Source: Cyclaneusma minus
Lineage: Eukaryota; Ascomycota; Leotiomycetes; Marthamycetales; Marthamycetaceae
Length of the DNA stretch: 64,000 nucleotides
Direction: 5' to 3'
Assembly: GCA_037179335.1 (NCBI GenBank)
Contig: JAKZHN010000002.1
Span: 992,001 to 1,056,000 of the forward strand
The translations under genes were made by a program, and so were the position numbers. Each line of letters starts with the position of its first letter. Within the stretch, counting starts at the first letter, position 1. Shown piece by piece: positions 47,615 to 60,001 of the stretch. Under the pieces are notes generated by a model. It did no database searches and was not told where the DNA came from. It saw only the letters and a list, made by a program, of their open reading frames with translations.

Positions 47615-50336
47615 TTATTATAGCTATATAATAACTTTAAATTAGAGTTTTAATCACAAAGCCTTCAATAAATAAACCTTAAATTAAAAGCCTTCAATTT
47701 ATAATATATAGAATTTAATATAAATTAAAATCCAAATATTTTAATAAAATTAATTTAAATTCTAATATGAAAGATTACCAAATAGTTTTAAATGATATAA
47801 AAATCAAATATTTTCAAGTAAAAGTCCAAAAGAAAATAATTTAAAAATACAAAAATTTGATTTTTAATAAATTACAATATATTATAATCGCCGCATTTTA
47901 AATGATTTAAAATTAATATAAATTCAATATTTAATATAATCGAGTTTTTTTGAATAATTCAAACGATAAAAGCTATTTTGAATTAATATATATAAAACTC
48001 GTTATTAAAAATCAAAAGCTTATAAATTATAAACTATGGTAAATTATAATATATTATAAGCTTTATAATTAAAATTTTATAAATTTAAAACTGTATAATA
48101 GGTATAATTTTATTAAAAAAATAAAAATTATAGAAAACTATAAAATATTGGCTAGTAAAATAAAAATAAGCTTTTTTTATATTTTTAATTTTTTCAGAGT
48201 TTATTAATTTTAAAAGAATTGCCTTTTTTTTAATAATTAAATGGAAGCATTTTTATTTAAAAACCTTTTCTATAAAAATTAAGATTTTATAATTAAATTT
48301 GTTTAAAAATTAAAAATATTATAAAAATACTATAGGAATTCTAAAATAAATATAGGTTTTTTAATAGCGATATTTTGAAATTTTAAGTTTGTAATTAATT
48401 TAAAATATATTTTTATTAAAAGCGTAAATAGCGATTATATTAATAGCAAAAAGCTTGAAAGTACTAATATTAATTATTATAAATATATATATTGCAAGCA
48501 ATAAAACAAATTATAAATTAATTATATAATTTTTCTTAAATTATATAAATTTAATGCAATATTTTAAAATATTATAATTTCAATTTATTAATATAATTTG
48601 TTTTGAAAGCTTTTATATTAAAATAAATGATTTTTTTTAATAAATAGCTATATAAATTAAATCTAAATTATATATTTTATTTAAATTTGAAATGCCGAAA
48701 AATATATTATATTTAAAATCTTAATTGCTTTTAATTTTATATTTAAATTAGTATCCTAGTTTAAAATATTTTATATATTTGAACTTTTATACGGATTTAA
48801 TAAAAACTATATAGAAAACTCCAAAGAATTCCATTTTAATTAAATAAAATTTATTAAATTTTAAAAAATTTGAATTTATAGCAAATTTATATTTAATAAT
48901 ATAATAATTATAATTAAATTTATATTTGGATGTTTTTGATTTTGAAAATTATAAAAACTTTAATTTTAATATAGTAAATTTATAAAAAAAGCAATTATAT
49001 TAATAAAATTCGACTATTAAACTCTTTGAATATAAAAATGCATAAAAATAGCAAAAATACTATTCTTTTTTTTATTTTTTAAATATTAATATTTTATTTA
49101 ATTTATTAATTTTTTTATTTAGCAAATTTCAATTATAGCTATATTAAAATTTTAAATACTTTAAAATTTTTAAAATTAGCATGCTTATTCAAATTTTGCG
49201 ATTTTTAAATATTTATTTTGCGCTATTAAAAATCCGTTTAAATTTGGCCAGTATAGCTAAAATTAATATAATATCTATTGCTATTTAAAATGAATTGGGA
49301 ACAATAGTTTTTTAAAAACTTTATTAAATATAAGAATTTTATATAATATTGTTTATTAGCAAGGCAAACTATTTAAATAATAATTAATTATTAAATTATA
49401 TTAAACACTCGGGGAATTTTATATTTTAAATTTGTTTTTTGCTTTAATTAAAGCCGGAAAATACATTATTATTTGATAGCGCTATATTTTAAAAACATCG
49501 GGCTTTTAATTAGCTGCGCTAAATATATTAGCTATATATATAATTGCAAATTTATATTTATATTTAAGCAAAAAAGAAATTGCTTTTATTATTTATAGTA
49601 TTTAAATTAAAATTTAATTATATAATAGGAAGCGTTAATAATTTATTGCTTATTATTTTAGCAATTTTTAAATTATTTATATTTTAAATTAAAAATTAAA
49701 ATAATTAAAGCAATATAAACAATTAAATAATCAATTATATTATAGTATTTTTCATGCTTGTTTTATTCAAAATTAAATAGCAATTAAAATATAAAATTAT
49801 TATTTGCCAAAACTTTGTTTTTAGCATTTTCAAATCTAAAAACAAATATATAATAATTAATATAAAATTAATATAAAATTAAAGCCTTTAATTAAAACAA
49901 ATTAAATTTCTAAAAATTTTAAAATATTTATTTATATATTTTAATATTTTCCAATTATTAGCGTTTAATAATCTTAGGATTTTGCTATAAAAAAGTATAT
50001 ATATATTTATATTAGCAATTAAATATATAATTATTTTTAAAAAAAACTGCTATATATTTAAAGTTTTTATTAAAAAATTTAAAATTTATTTATAAAATTT
50101 AAATTTCAGATTTCCGGCTAATTAACGTTTTTATACCAATTTAATAAATTGGGTATTTTTTAATTGGCTTTCTTTCGCCGGAAACCTTTTCAAATTTCTG
50201 GTTTTCTTTTAAAGGCTTCATTATTTATAAATAATAAATAAATAAAATTTGCTAATAAATTTATATTTGCGCTATTTAGTTATTCTTTATTTAATTATAT
50301 ATTTAAATATAAATAGTTTTTTATTATAATATTTAG
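47615..50336. other. A+T-rich segment between the two nested LTR elements
   Basis: Uniformly A+T rich, no open frame and no repeated landmark seen. Presumably degraded host-element sequence or further unrecognised insertions. Confidence 0.5.
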
Positions 50337-50341
50337 CAAAT
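50337..50341. repeat. 5-bp target duplication of nested LTR element, left
   Basis: CAAAT immediately before the left LTR; identical CAAAT at 56880-56884 immediately after the right LTR. Five bases is the usual duplication for Gypsy/Copia integrases. Confidence 0.7.
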
Positions 50342-50555
50342 TATCACGGCAGCTTAAAGGCAAGGCACGGGTTAAAATAAAGCGACGTTATAAGGTGCAA
50401 AAGAAAGTCTGCAGATTTAAAGAATTTTAAAGGCCTTGCAGGCTAGTGCAAAACGCTAAAATTATATATCTGGTATAGAAAAGGGCTTGGAGCGCATAGT
50501 ATATAATGCGTGCCCGAGATATATATCTAAGGCACTTAAAATTAATATTATAATA
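50342..50555. repeat. Left LTR of the 50.3-56.9 kb element
   Basis: More degraded by transitions than its partner in the distal half: GGTATAGAAAAGGGCTTGGAG stands against GGCACGGGAGAGGGCTCGGGG. Its proximal half keeps GGCAAGGCACGGG where the partner has GGCAAAATAAAAA. Confidence 0.75.
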
Positions 50556-53500
50556 ATATTCTTTTTTTAAATTGCTATTTATTTTAAATAGCGCTAAAAC
50601 TCCCTTAATACTTTTTAATTGTAATTTATAAATTTTATAAAACTATTTCTTTTTGAAAAATATTTAAAGTTATATTCCTTTTAAACCATTCCTTTTTTTT
50701 AGATAGCTATTTCCGCCTTTATTATTTATACCGCAGGTTTTTAAAATTTGTTTTATTTGGTAAATATTAAAGCAGCTATGTTTTAATTAGAATCTTATAT
50801 TGGGGCGGTTTTTTATATGATAATAAATAGCTATAATATATTTTTATTATATTATAATGCCTATTTAATAAAAACGCCTAAAAATCCTAATTTATTTATA
50901 TAATTTTAATACTATTTTTACAAATATCTTTTAAAGCCATAAAAATTCACTTTCAATTGCCAGCTTAATTTATAATTTATTTATTTAATATAATATATTA
51001 GGCTTCAATTCAAACGGATATTTTAATTCTAAATATTTAAAATGCTATTAAATTTCTTTTTTTTAATATGGTTTTGCATTTCGTTTTTGTTTTTAATATT
51101 TTGCCTTTAATATTTTTGTTTTTTAGCTTATTAGTTTTGTTTTAATTTAAAACTCTTTTTATTTTTAATTTAAATTTTAAAAGAAATATATAATATTGAA
51201 AAAATTTATACTATTAAAACAATTTAAAAAATACGCTTATTTATATATTTTAAATATTTTTTACAGCTTGGCCTATTTTTTTTCTTTTTTTATAAAATAA
51301 CTGGTTTTTATATTTTTAATATTAATATAAATATTAGCATTTTCTTTATAGCGGTTAATTAATCATTGAATGAATATTTTAAATTAAATAAAAATCCACT
51401 TTATATAATTTCCAATAATATTGGCTTTGTAAAATTCTTATTTTTGAATTAAAATTATATTTAAAAAATAGGGCTAAAATAATTTTATATTTATTTACGA
51501 ATGAAATTCGTAATTGGCAAAAAATAGCATTATGTTTATAATTTTAAATATTTAATTATTAAAAGCAAATTTCGCTAATAATAGCTAATTTACCCAATTA
51601 TTTTAAATAAAAAATATAAAACTTTTTAAATATTATTTTAAATAAGCATTAAATTATTTGATTAAATTATTTACTTATTTATTTTAAAAAAAATAATCCA
51701 ATTTTTAGCCTTTTAAATAAATGCTTTTAAAATTAAAAAACAAATTAAATTCTTTTATTTAAAGTAATATTATTAAAAATGCTATAAAAATAATAAACTT
51801 TATTAATAAAGGCTTTTATAAAAAAATTTTAGCTTTAAAATTTATAATAAAAATAAAATAATATATTTTGGTAAAGTTGTATATTATTATAATAATATAT
51901 GAATAGCTGCAGCTATTTTTAATGCATTTAGGCAATAATATAATATAACTTATTAAAATATTTAATTAAGCCTTAAGGAAAATTAATAAAAATTGCAAAA
52001 GTCCGAATAAGAATAGCCTGGAAACTTTAATTTCATTAGAGAATTTATATTTTTTACTATATTTTATAATATTTTATAATATTTTAAGCTGTTAATAATA
52101 TTAATGAATATTTACCAAAATTTTAAATTTTTATAAATATTTAATTACGGCTGTAAAATAATATTTATAAATAATTTAAATTGCTAAATTAAAAATATTA
52201 AAAAATGTTTATATTTAATTTGCTCTTTCTGATTTTTTAATATGATATATTTATTTAAAATAAGAAACTCCAATATTTATTTTTTAAAAAGCTAATATAA
52301 ATGTTTTAACGAGTCCTTAGAATTTTTATTTGTTGAAAAATTCCCAATATTAATATTGCAATGTTTAATCTTTTATATATTATTTTAATAATTTTTTTAA
52401 TTGGTTTCTTTTAAATTTTATATTAAATTTAAATTTAATATTAAAATAAGATAATTTGTTTTTAAATTTATTATTAGGTTTTTTCATACTTTAAATAAAC
52501 GTTTTAATTTCAATAATGTTTTTTTTAATTTATATTGCAATTTTCTATTTTTAGTAAATTAAAATTAGTTTTTTAAAAGCCTATTAAATATATTTAATTT
52601 TATTATTTATAGTTTTAATTTATAAATAATTTTAAAATTAAAGCTAGAAAAATATTTAGATTAATAGATCTATTTTTAATTTAGCTGTTTTACTATTATA
52701 AATTATTTTAAATTATTATAATTAATCTAAATTTTAGCTTTTTTAATAATCTTTGAATCTCTAATTTTTATTTTTTTAAATATTTAATGATAGCCAGGAA
52801 TTTCTTATTATAAATTTTATATTTGTATTTTGCAAAATTATAAATTTTTAAAAAAAAAATAGGCTATAAATTTCAAAATTCCATTCTTTTTATATTAAAA
52901 AAGCATTTTTCCTAAAGCATAATTTAAGGCATTTATTTTTAAAATTATTTATTTATTATAATTAAAAAAGCCAAAATTAAGGGTAAAATAAATATTTATT
53001 TAAATTTATTAAAAGCATTTTATTAAGCCCTTTTTTAATTAGATTATTTAATAGCGTAATTATTTTAAAACAATTCCAAATAAATTTTTATAAATTCCGA
53101 ATAAAAATTAGCAATTTTTAAATTATAATAATAAATATTTTATTTAAATTTATTTTTGTATTATTTAATATAATATAAAAGCCTAAATATTTAATATTAA
53201 TAATTTTAAATTTACATTTAAAATTATGAATTCAAAAATCGGTATTTTTTAAACGGCAAACTATTTTTCAAATATATTTTTTATATTTTCTTCAATTATT
53301 TTAAAAAATTAAAACATTATTTAAAAAAATCATATATATTTTATTTAATAAGTTAAATAAAATATTATTAATATAATATTAAAATAAGGCTGGAATATTT
53401 TAAAATTTAAAAAAATAATTAATAATTTAAAAAATCCAAAACGGATAATAAATGCCGTGTTTTTTTCTTTTTTTGCTATTTCTAATTTATTAAATGCTGC

Positions 53501-56500
53501 AATAATATTAAGCTTAATATGAATCTTAGCTTTATATATAATATTTAATTTCTTTTCAATTAATAATAGAAAATAGCGATCTTTAATAATAATATTATTT
53601 AATTTTCTATAATTTTAATAAATCCTTTTTAGCAGTTAATATTAATAACGCAATATATTTAAATTTTAATTTTTAAATAAATTTATAACAAAATTGTTTA
53701 TTAAATTATCTTTTGATTTCTTTTAAGTTTTTTTAATAAGAAAGGTTAATTTTTATTATATAATGGTTTTATATTAAATAATAATTTAATTTTATCATTT
53801 TATAATTATTTAAAAAATAATTTATTAGCCTTTTTTTAAAAAGAAATATTTAATGTATTATAAAGCTATTTAAAAAGCTTATTTTAAATTGTTTTATTTA
53901 TTTAAACCAAGCGTTTTCTTTTATAAATTTAACAATTTTGTTTTTATAATTTTGCTTAATTTACTTATATTTTAAAAATTAGAATGTTTTTATTTAAAAT
54001 AACAAAAAATTAAAAAGTTGTTGTAAGCGGGTAAAAGTAAAAAGCATAGCTTATGTAAATATTTTTGGCCTATAAAAATGGTTTTTTATATTAAATTTAA
54101 TAATTTGAAAAGCTTTTTTCGCCGAATACGCAATGTTTTTAATTTTGAAATATTATTTAGCTTTTTTTAAATAATTTTTATATATATAGTTTTTTAATAG
54201 GTAAATATAATAAAATTAATTATGAAAGTTTAAAAAGGCTATTATATATTATATAAGCTTTGATTTTAAATTTATTTAAATTCGATTTTTGTTTTATGAT
54301 ATGAAAGTTTTATTTTAAAATAAAAATTTAATTAATTTAAAAAAATACTTTTTTTAAATATATAGTTTTTTATAATAAATAAAATAGAAAATATTATAAA
54401 AAATAGAAAAAGTATTAATCTAAAAATTGGTTTTTTTCCGGACGTTTTTTAGCAAAATATTATTAAAAAAAATTAATATTAAATAATAGCCTTTTGAAAA
54501 AAAAAAATTGGCCTAATTAATAATTGAATTATAAATTTCCAATTATAAAAATTTAAAAATAATTGATATTATTTTGAAAAACTTAATAAAAAAAAGCCTA
54601 TTTTTTAAAATAATTTTAAATAATAATTTTGGCTATTAATACTTAAATAATTAAAAAGGCTAATCTTTTAGTAATTAAAATTAATAGCCTGAATTAAAAT
54701 ATATCTATATATATTTTGGCAAATTGTTTATTAATAAAGCCAATACTAAAATATTTATGATTAATTAAAGCTTCTATAAATAAATTTATACGTTTAAAAA
54801 GACAAAACTATAAAACTTTGCTAAATCAAATGCAAACTAATATTTTATTTTATAGGATTTAAAGCTATAAAAATATTATATTCATTAATAATATATTTTC
54901 TAATATTTTCCAATTGCAATTTAGGCTAAAAAATATTTATTTTGGCCAAATTCAAAAAAAGGAAAAAAGTATTTTGGATTTTTAAATTAAAAAAAATCAA
55001 ATTGGCAAAATATCTTTTTGTAAATATTATTTTGGCTAATTTTATTATAAATATTGGTTTTGCTAATTTTTTTATTTATTATAATTAAATGCTGGCCGTA
55101 TTTTTCTTAATTTTTTATTTTTAAATTTTGGCTATTAAAACTTTTCCAGCCTTTTTAATATTTTCCTTATTTAAATTCGGAAGTTTTGAAGCCAGATATA
55201 AATAAAAATTTATTTTAAAGCTAATTATTTTTATAATAATTGCTAAAAATAAAGCTATTAACTATATTTTTAGTATTTATAGCCAGTGTTTTAATGCATT
55301 TACAGCTTTAATATTCGGGTTTTTTATAATAAAAGCAAAAATTATATTTATAGCAATATGTTTATTACTAAGCTTTAAAACATACCCATATTGCAATAAA
55401 TATAATATTTAAAATTATAAAATTATTTTAATTAAAATATTTTCAAATTTAATTGGAAAAAATTGAAATAAATGCTTTAGGCTAATTATTGCTATTATTA
55501 TTGTTATTGCCTTTTTTTTAATCTACCAAATCTGAAGGCTTTACTAATTATAATTTATAATTTTTAATATATCTTTTTTTAATGCAATTATTGATGCATT
55601 AAAAAATTTCCATTTATTTAATATATTTATTATTTGCAAAAAGAATTTTAAAATATTTAATATAGCTGGCTAAAATATTAAACAATTTCCTGCGCGGTTC
55701 AATAATTCTTATTTTATTAAATTAATTAGCTAGCTATATTTTAAATTTAAATTTAAAATAAAATATAATAAAGCTTTAATTATTTTTTATTTTCAGCTTT
55801 TCTAAAGCTTTTTTTAGCTTTTTTGCTTTTATTTAAAATAATATAAATTTTTATTAAGGCATTATATAAAGCTTTTGCATTTTTTTAAAGCCATTTAAAA
55901 TATATATATATATAATACTAATATATTATTTTGCTTTTAGTTGTTTTGGCTAAAAATTAAATTTGCTTATAATTAATATTATAAATTATATTATTAATTT
56001 ATAAAATGCAATATAATTCCGATTTTTAAATTAACTTTTTTTTAATACTTTAAAAAAAAGTTTTTTCCAATAAACTTTTTGGAATTTTTAGCATAGCGGC
56101 GTAAATATTTTAAAGAAAATTGCTTTTAAAATAAAAAATAATAGCTTTAATATTAATAAGCTAATTTTAAAGCTTAATAGCTTTAGTTATATTATTGAAA
56201 AAGTAATTAAATAAACTATTTATAGCTTTATTAATATTGCATATAAAGGTTTTTAAATACATATAAGTTTTAATTATAATATCAGCAAAATATTTTTTTT
56301 AAAAAAGCAGCGGCATTAAAATTAATGCTATTTTGTTTTTTATTAGCAAGATATTTAAAGGCGGCTTTAAAATATAAAAACTTTATAATTTTAAATTGCT
56401 TAGGTATTGCATTTATAATAATTGTAATAATTATAATTATAATGCAAATTTTTTAATTTAAAAATTATAGAATTTTTTAAATTATAAGGCTTAAGATAAA

Positions 56501-56637
56501 AATACGCCAAATATATAAAATTTAAAGCTGGGTTTAAAAATTGCGCAATTTTGAATTACCGTTGTTTTATAAATAAAAGGCTATAATCATTTTAAAAAGA
56601 TTTAAATTAAATTAGCTAATAAAAAAAGCTTACAAAT

Positions 56638-56879
56638 TATTACGGCAGCTTAAAGGCAAAATAAAAATTAAAATAAAGCAATATTATAAGCTGCAATATT
56701 ATAAGCTGCAATATTATAAGCTGCAATTTTTTTTGCAAATTTGCAAAATTTTAAAGGCCTTGCAAACTAGTGCAAAACGCTAAGATTATATATCTGGCAC
56801 GGGAGAGGGCTCGGGGCGCATGGCGCGTAATGCGTGCCTAAGGCACGTCCTTGAGGCATCTAAGGTCAATATTATAACA
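56638..56879. repeat. Right LTR of the 50.3-56.9 kb element
   Basis: Retains a strikingly G+C-rich core at about 56,796-56,853 (GGCACGGGAGAGGGCTCGGG and GCATGGCGCGTAATGCGTGCC) within A+T-rich surroundings. Contains three tandem GCAATATTATAAGCT units at about 56,682-56,725. Confidence 0.75.
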
Positions 56880-56884
56880 CAAAT
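56880..56884. repeat. 5-bp target duplication of nested LTR element, right
   Basis: CAAAT, identical to 50337-50341. Confidence 0.7.
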
Positions 56885-58320
56885 ATTTTAAAATCGCAAT
56901 TAAAAAAAAATTAAGCAGCTAAATTAATTATATACCTATTGCATTTTAATTTATATTAAATATAAACTCAATTGCTATTATTAAAATAAATTTAAAACTC
57001 TATATAAATAAATAAATAAAGATTTCAATAATTTTAAAATGCTAATTATAATTAATAAAAATTAAGCAATAAATAGCAAAAAAAAGGATATTAATAAAAA
57101 TTAAGCAATATATAGCGAAAACAAAAGCATAATCAATAAAACCTAAGCAATATATAGCGATTTTAAAAAACTAATTACAATTAATAAAGATCAAATAGTA
57201 TATAGCAAAAGAAAAGGCTTTAAAATTATAAATAGGCTAATATTAGCAGGAATCTTATTGCCGGCAGCTTTATTACAAATATCTTTACTATTAAAATTAA
57301 TATTTTTAAATGCCTTTAAAAATAAATCTTAAATGCAATTAATTTATATATATATATATTTTTAATATTTAATTGTTTTTTAATTATTATTTATAATAAA
57401 ATAATTAATTTTATTAGCAATATTTTGATGAAAAATAACGTTTCTTATCATATAAATTAAATTTAAAGTTTTATAGGCTTTTATTAGTTTTATTAATGAA
57501 ATAAGCAATTAAAGCAAAAATAGCCTAATAATTAAATAAACTTAAATATTATATATAATATAAATTTTAAATCATGCAAATTGCAAAAATTATATAATAG
57601 CGCTTTTTATTTATTTATAAGCTTTAAAAATTTAATTGGCAGTAATAAAATAATTTATAAAAAACGTTGCTTTAATATTAAAATATATTAATAAAATTTT
57701 AAAAGCTTTATTACAAATTAAATAAAAAAATATATTAGCAATAATAATTAATTTAATAATTGATTTTTTAAATATAGCTATATTTATAAATTTATTATTT
57801 TGGTATTATTTTTTAATTATTATATTTTTGCTTAATTTAAAGGCTTTTATAATAAAAATGTATATTTAAAGTTTTTGCTTAATAGTATTTAATTTATTAA
57901 TTTTGTATTTAAATTGCAAATAAATAGCAAATCTAAATATACTATTATTTGGTTAATAAATTATATAATAATCTTTATAATATTAAATAGCGTTTTTCAA
58001 AATATCAAAATAAAGCTCTAATAAGCTATTTTCATTATATTTTTAAATTTAAAAAAGCGCTTTTTTATATAAAATTTAATAATTTTTAAAAAATAAAATA
58101 AAATAATTATTAATAGCAATAGCATTAATAGCAGGGCTAAATTAATATATATAAAAAATAAAACCTTTTAAAGCAATATTTGCAATAAATTTTTTAAAAT
58201 CAGGGCTATTAAAATTGCTAAAAATAAAAATATTAATTTAAAACATATTTTAAAAATCGAATTTAGCGCTATTAAACGCTAAAATGCCAAAAAGCTTTTT
58301 TTAATTTAATTTTATATTAG

Positions 58321-58358
<38 letters not shown>

Positions 58359-59496
58359 AAAACTTTAAATTTATAAAACAATACTTTAATTTTTATAAAA
58401 CCATTTATTTAAATAAAATTATTTTAATTTTGAAATTAATTATAGTATTTTTTATAATTATAAATAATAAATTAAAAGAAATACAAAAATAATAGCTATA
58501 TTAATTTAATTATTAATTAATATATAATTACCAAAATTATTAATCTAATAATAGTTAATTATATATAGAAATTATTAATTAATTAAAAAAAAATTAAAAC
58601 TAATTTTATAAATTAATTTTTTTTGAAATGATTTAACTTATAATTTGCAATTTTTTTATATGCAAATATAATATTATTTATAAATAATTTCCGGCCATTT
58701 TAAAATATAATTATATAAAAATATTTTTTAAAATTGCAAAATTTTATATATTACTTATAATTTTAAAAAATATACAAACTTAATATAAAAACTTAATAAT
58801 ATAAGCAAAATAATTGGAGGAAATACTATTTAATTTAAATTATAATTATATGCAATTTTAAAAAAACTATAGCTATAATTTATTTAAAATTATTATTAAA
58901 AAAATTATTTTGCAATGCGCTTTTAAAATATTGCTTTAATAAAATAATATAATATATTTAAATCTTTTTTATTAAATTATATAAATTAAAATTAATTTTT
59001 AAATTAAATTAAATATATATAATATATATTTATAATTTGGTATTGCTAAAAAGTTATTAAATGAAATTGTATTATTAGCTAAAAATATATATATTATAAA
59101 TAATTTATTAAAATATAGTATTTTTAAACAATTTAAAATTAAATAAATTTAAATATTATTTTAAATTAAAGAAATAATAATAAAATAAGCTTTAAATTCC
59201 TTTGAAATTAATTTTATTTAATAAATTTTGATTAAATTTTATTATTTTTTAAAAAATTGATTTATAATACTAATTATAATATTAATAATTAATAAAATAA
59301 ATTTCTTTTTTTATAATTAAATATATATAAATTATTTATAATTAAATATATTTTTAATTATATTATAAATAAATTAAATTTTAATTTATATTATCTTAAA
59401 ATTGATTTTTTTTTACTATAATTTTGCCATTTTATTACAATTTAAAACCCAAAATTTAAAGCCCAAACTATATTCTTTTGGTCTGGACTATTTTCT
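56885..59496. other. A+T-rich interior, right arm
   Basis: No gene. Several near-repeats of AATTAAGCAATA(A/T)ATAGC occur between about 57,050 and 57,210 (four spaced copies roughly 50 bases apart). An (AT)n microsatellite lies at about 58,327-58,358. The frame at 59402-59725 runs out across the element end and is chance. Confidence 0.5.
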
Positions 59497-59559
59497 AAAA
59501 GGGCAAACTGTATCAGTACGGTCCAAAAAAATTCGGTTGACGGACTATCGGAAACACTG
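59497..59559 (-). repeat. Right terminal inverted repeat
   Basis: Inverse complement of the left terminus: CGGACTATCGGAAACACTG at 59541-59559 is exact, with an imperfect inner extension to about 59,497 (CAAACTGTATCAGTACGGTCC against the left GGTACGGTTTG region). Confidence 0.75.
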
Positions 59560-59567
59560 CCGCCAGC
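59560..59567. repeat. 8-bp target site duplication, right
   Basis: CCGCCAGC, identical to 31634-31641. The same octamer or most of it recurs in the next 80 bases (tCCGCCAGCaa, cCCGCCAGCta), so the target region is itself weakly repetitive; the exact abutment to the inverted repeats is what makes it convincing. Confidence 0.8.
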
Positions 59568-60001
59568 AGCTTTTACTCCCTTTTCAGCTCCGCCAGCAAC
59601 TCCACTCTTTGGTCAATAGGTCCCCGCCAGCTAAACCCTTTTCCGGATCCTCCGTCTTCTATATATACACCAAGAAGCTAAAGAAAGGTATGGATCAGGG
59701 CAAAAGTGCAAAAAAAAAGGTGTAGCTAAGGGGATGATTATGGGCAAAGGAAGGTAACTCAAGCGAGAGGTCGGTCCTAGTTCAGGGATACACGTCGGCA
59801 TGCATTTGTGATATTCATGTTCTTTTTAGTTGGCCCTAGCTTCCTCGCCCAAATTTTAGCGCTGCGGCTGCTGGCTTGACGCGCTTCGAATATCTTGAAT
59901 TCTACTCGCGCTTGGTAACCTCTGCCTCTTTTTTCTCCCAGTCAGAGAGCAACAACCGTTTCAAAAAACTTCGCTCGAGCAACAAGCTTCCTGCATGCGC
60001 A
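59568..60001. other. Right flank and 5' region of paralogue D
   Basis: Normal composition resumes abruptly. CCGCCAGC-like words recur. The leader GCTGCGGCTGCTGGCTTGAC, and later CTCGAGCAACAAGCTTCCTG, resemble the leaders of C (GCGGCTGCTGCAACAAC at about 27,573) and E (CTGAGCAAGCTTGCGC at about 63,630). Confidence 0.45.

Larger units (their letters stand above)
50342..56879. mobile_element. Nested LTR retrotransposon, 6.5 kb, RIP-degraded
   Basis: Direct repeats 50342-50555 (214 bp) and 56638-56879 (242 bp) share ACGGCAGCTTAAAGGCA, TTTAAAGGCCTTGCA, CTAGTGCAAAACGCTAA, ATTATATATCTGG and AATGCGTGCC in order. Both begin TATYACGG (probably TGTCACGG before a G to A change); the right copy ends AATATTATAACA and the left AATATTATAATA. 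The ends are flanked by identical CAAAT. The size matches a Gypsy or Copia element, but the interior has no open frame so the class cannot be told. The right LTR contains a three-fold AGCTGCAATATTATA insertion absent from the left. Confidence 0.8.
31642..59559. mobile_element. 27.9 kb A+T-rich hAT-like element with nested retroelements, RIP-degraded
   Basis: The left end CAGTGTTTCCGATAGTCCG is repeated exactly, in inverted orientation, at 59541-59559. The similarity continues inward for about 60 bases with mostly transition differences (TACGGT/CAGTAC and GTTTG motifs). Exact 8-base duplications flank both ends. CAGTG-type termini plus an 8-base duplication fit the hAT superfamily. Base composition changes sharply at both ends to strongly A+T rich; no open frame of 60 codons is present between about 33.1 and 59.4 kb. 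I see no surviving transposase. At least two LTR-type elements are nested inside, which explains part of the size; even without them about 14 kb remains, far longer than a usual hAT element. Confidence 0.8.

Noticed and set aside
31642..59559. Mitochondrial DNA insertion or a centromere as explanation for the A+T-rich block
   Set aside because: No mitochondrial genes, rRNA or tRNA were recognised, and the exact inverted ends with 8-bp duplication plus nested LTR pairs explain the block as transposons. A centromeric role cannot be excluded but nothing in the sequence requires it.
59402..59725. 107-codon frame crossing the right end of the giant element
   Set aside because: It spans the terminal repeat and target duplication, so it cannot be an ancestral gene.
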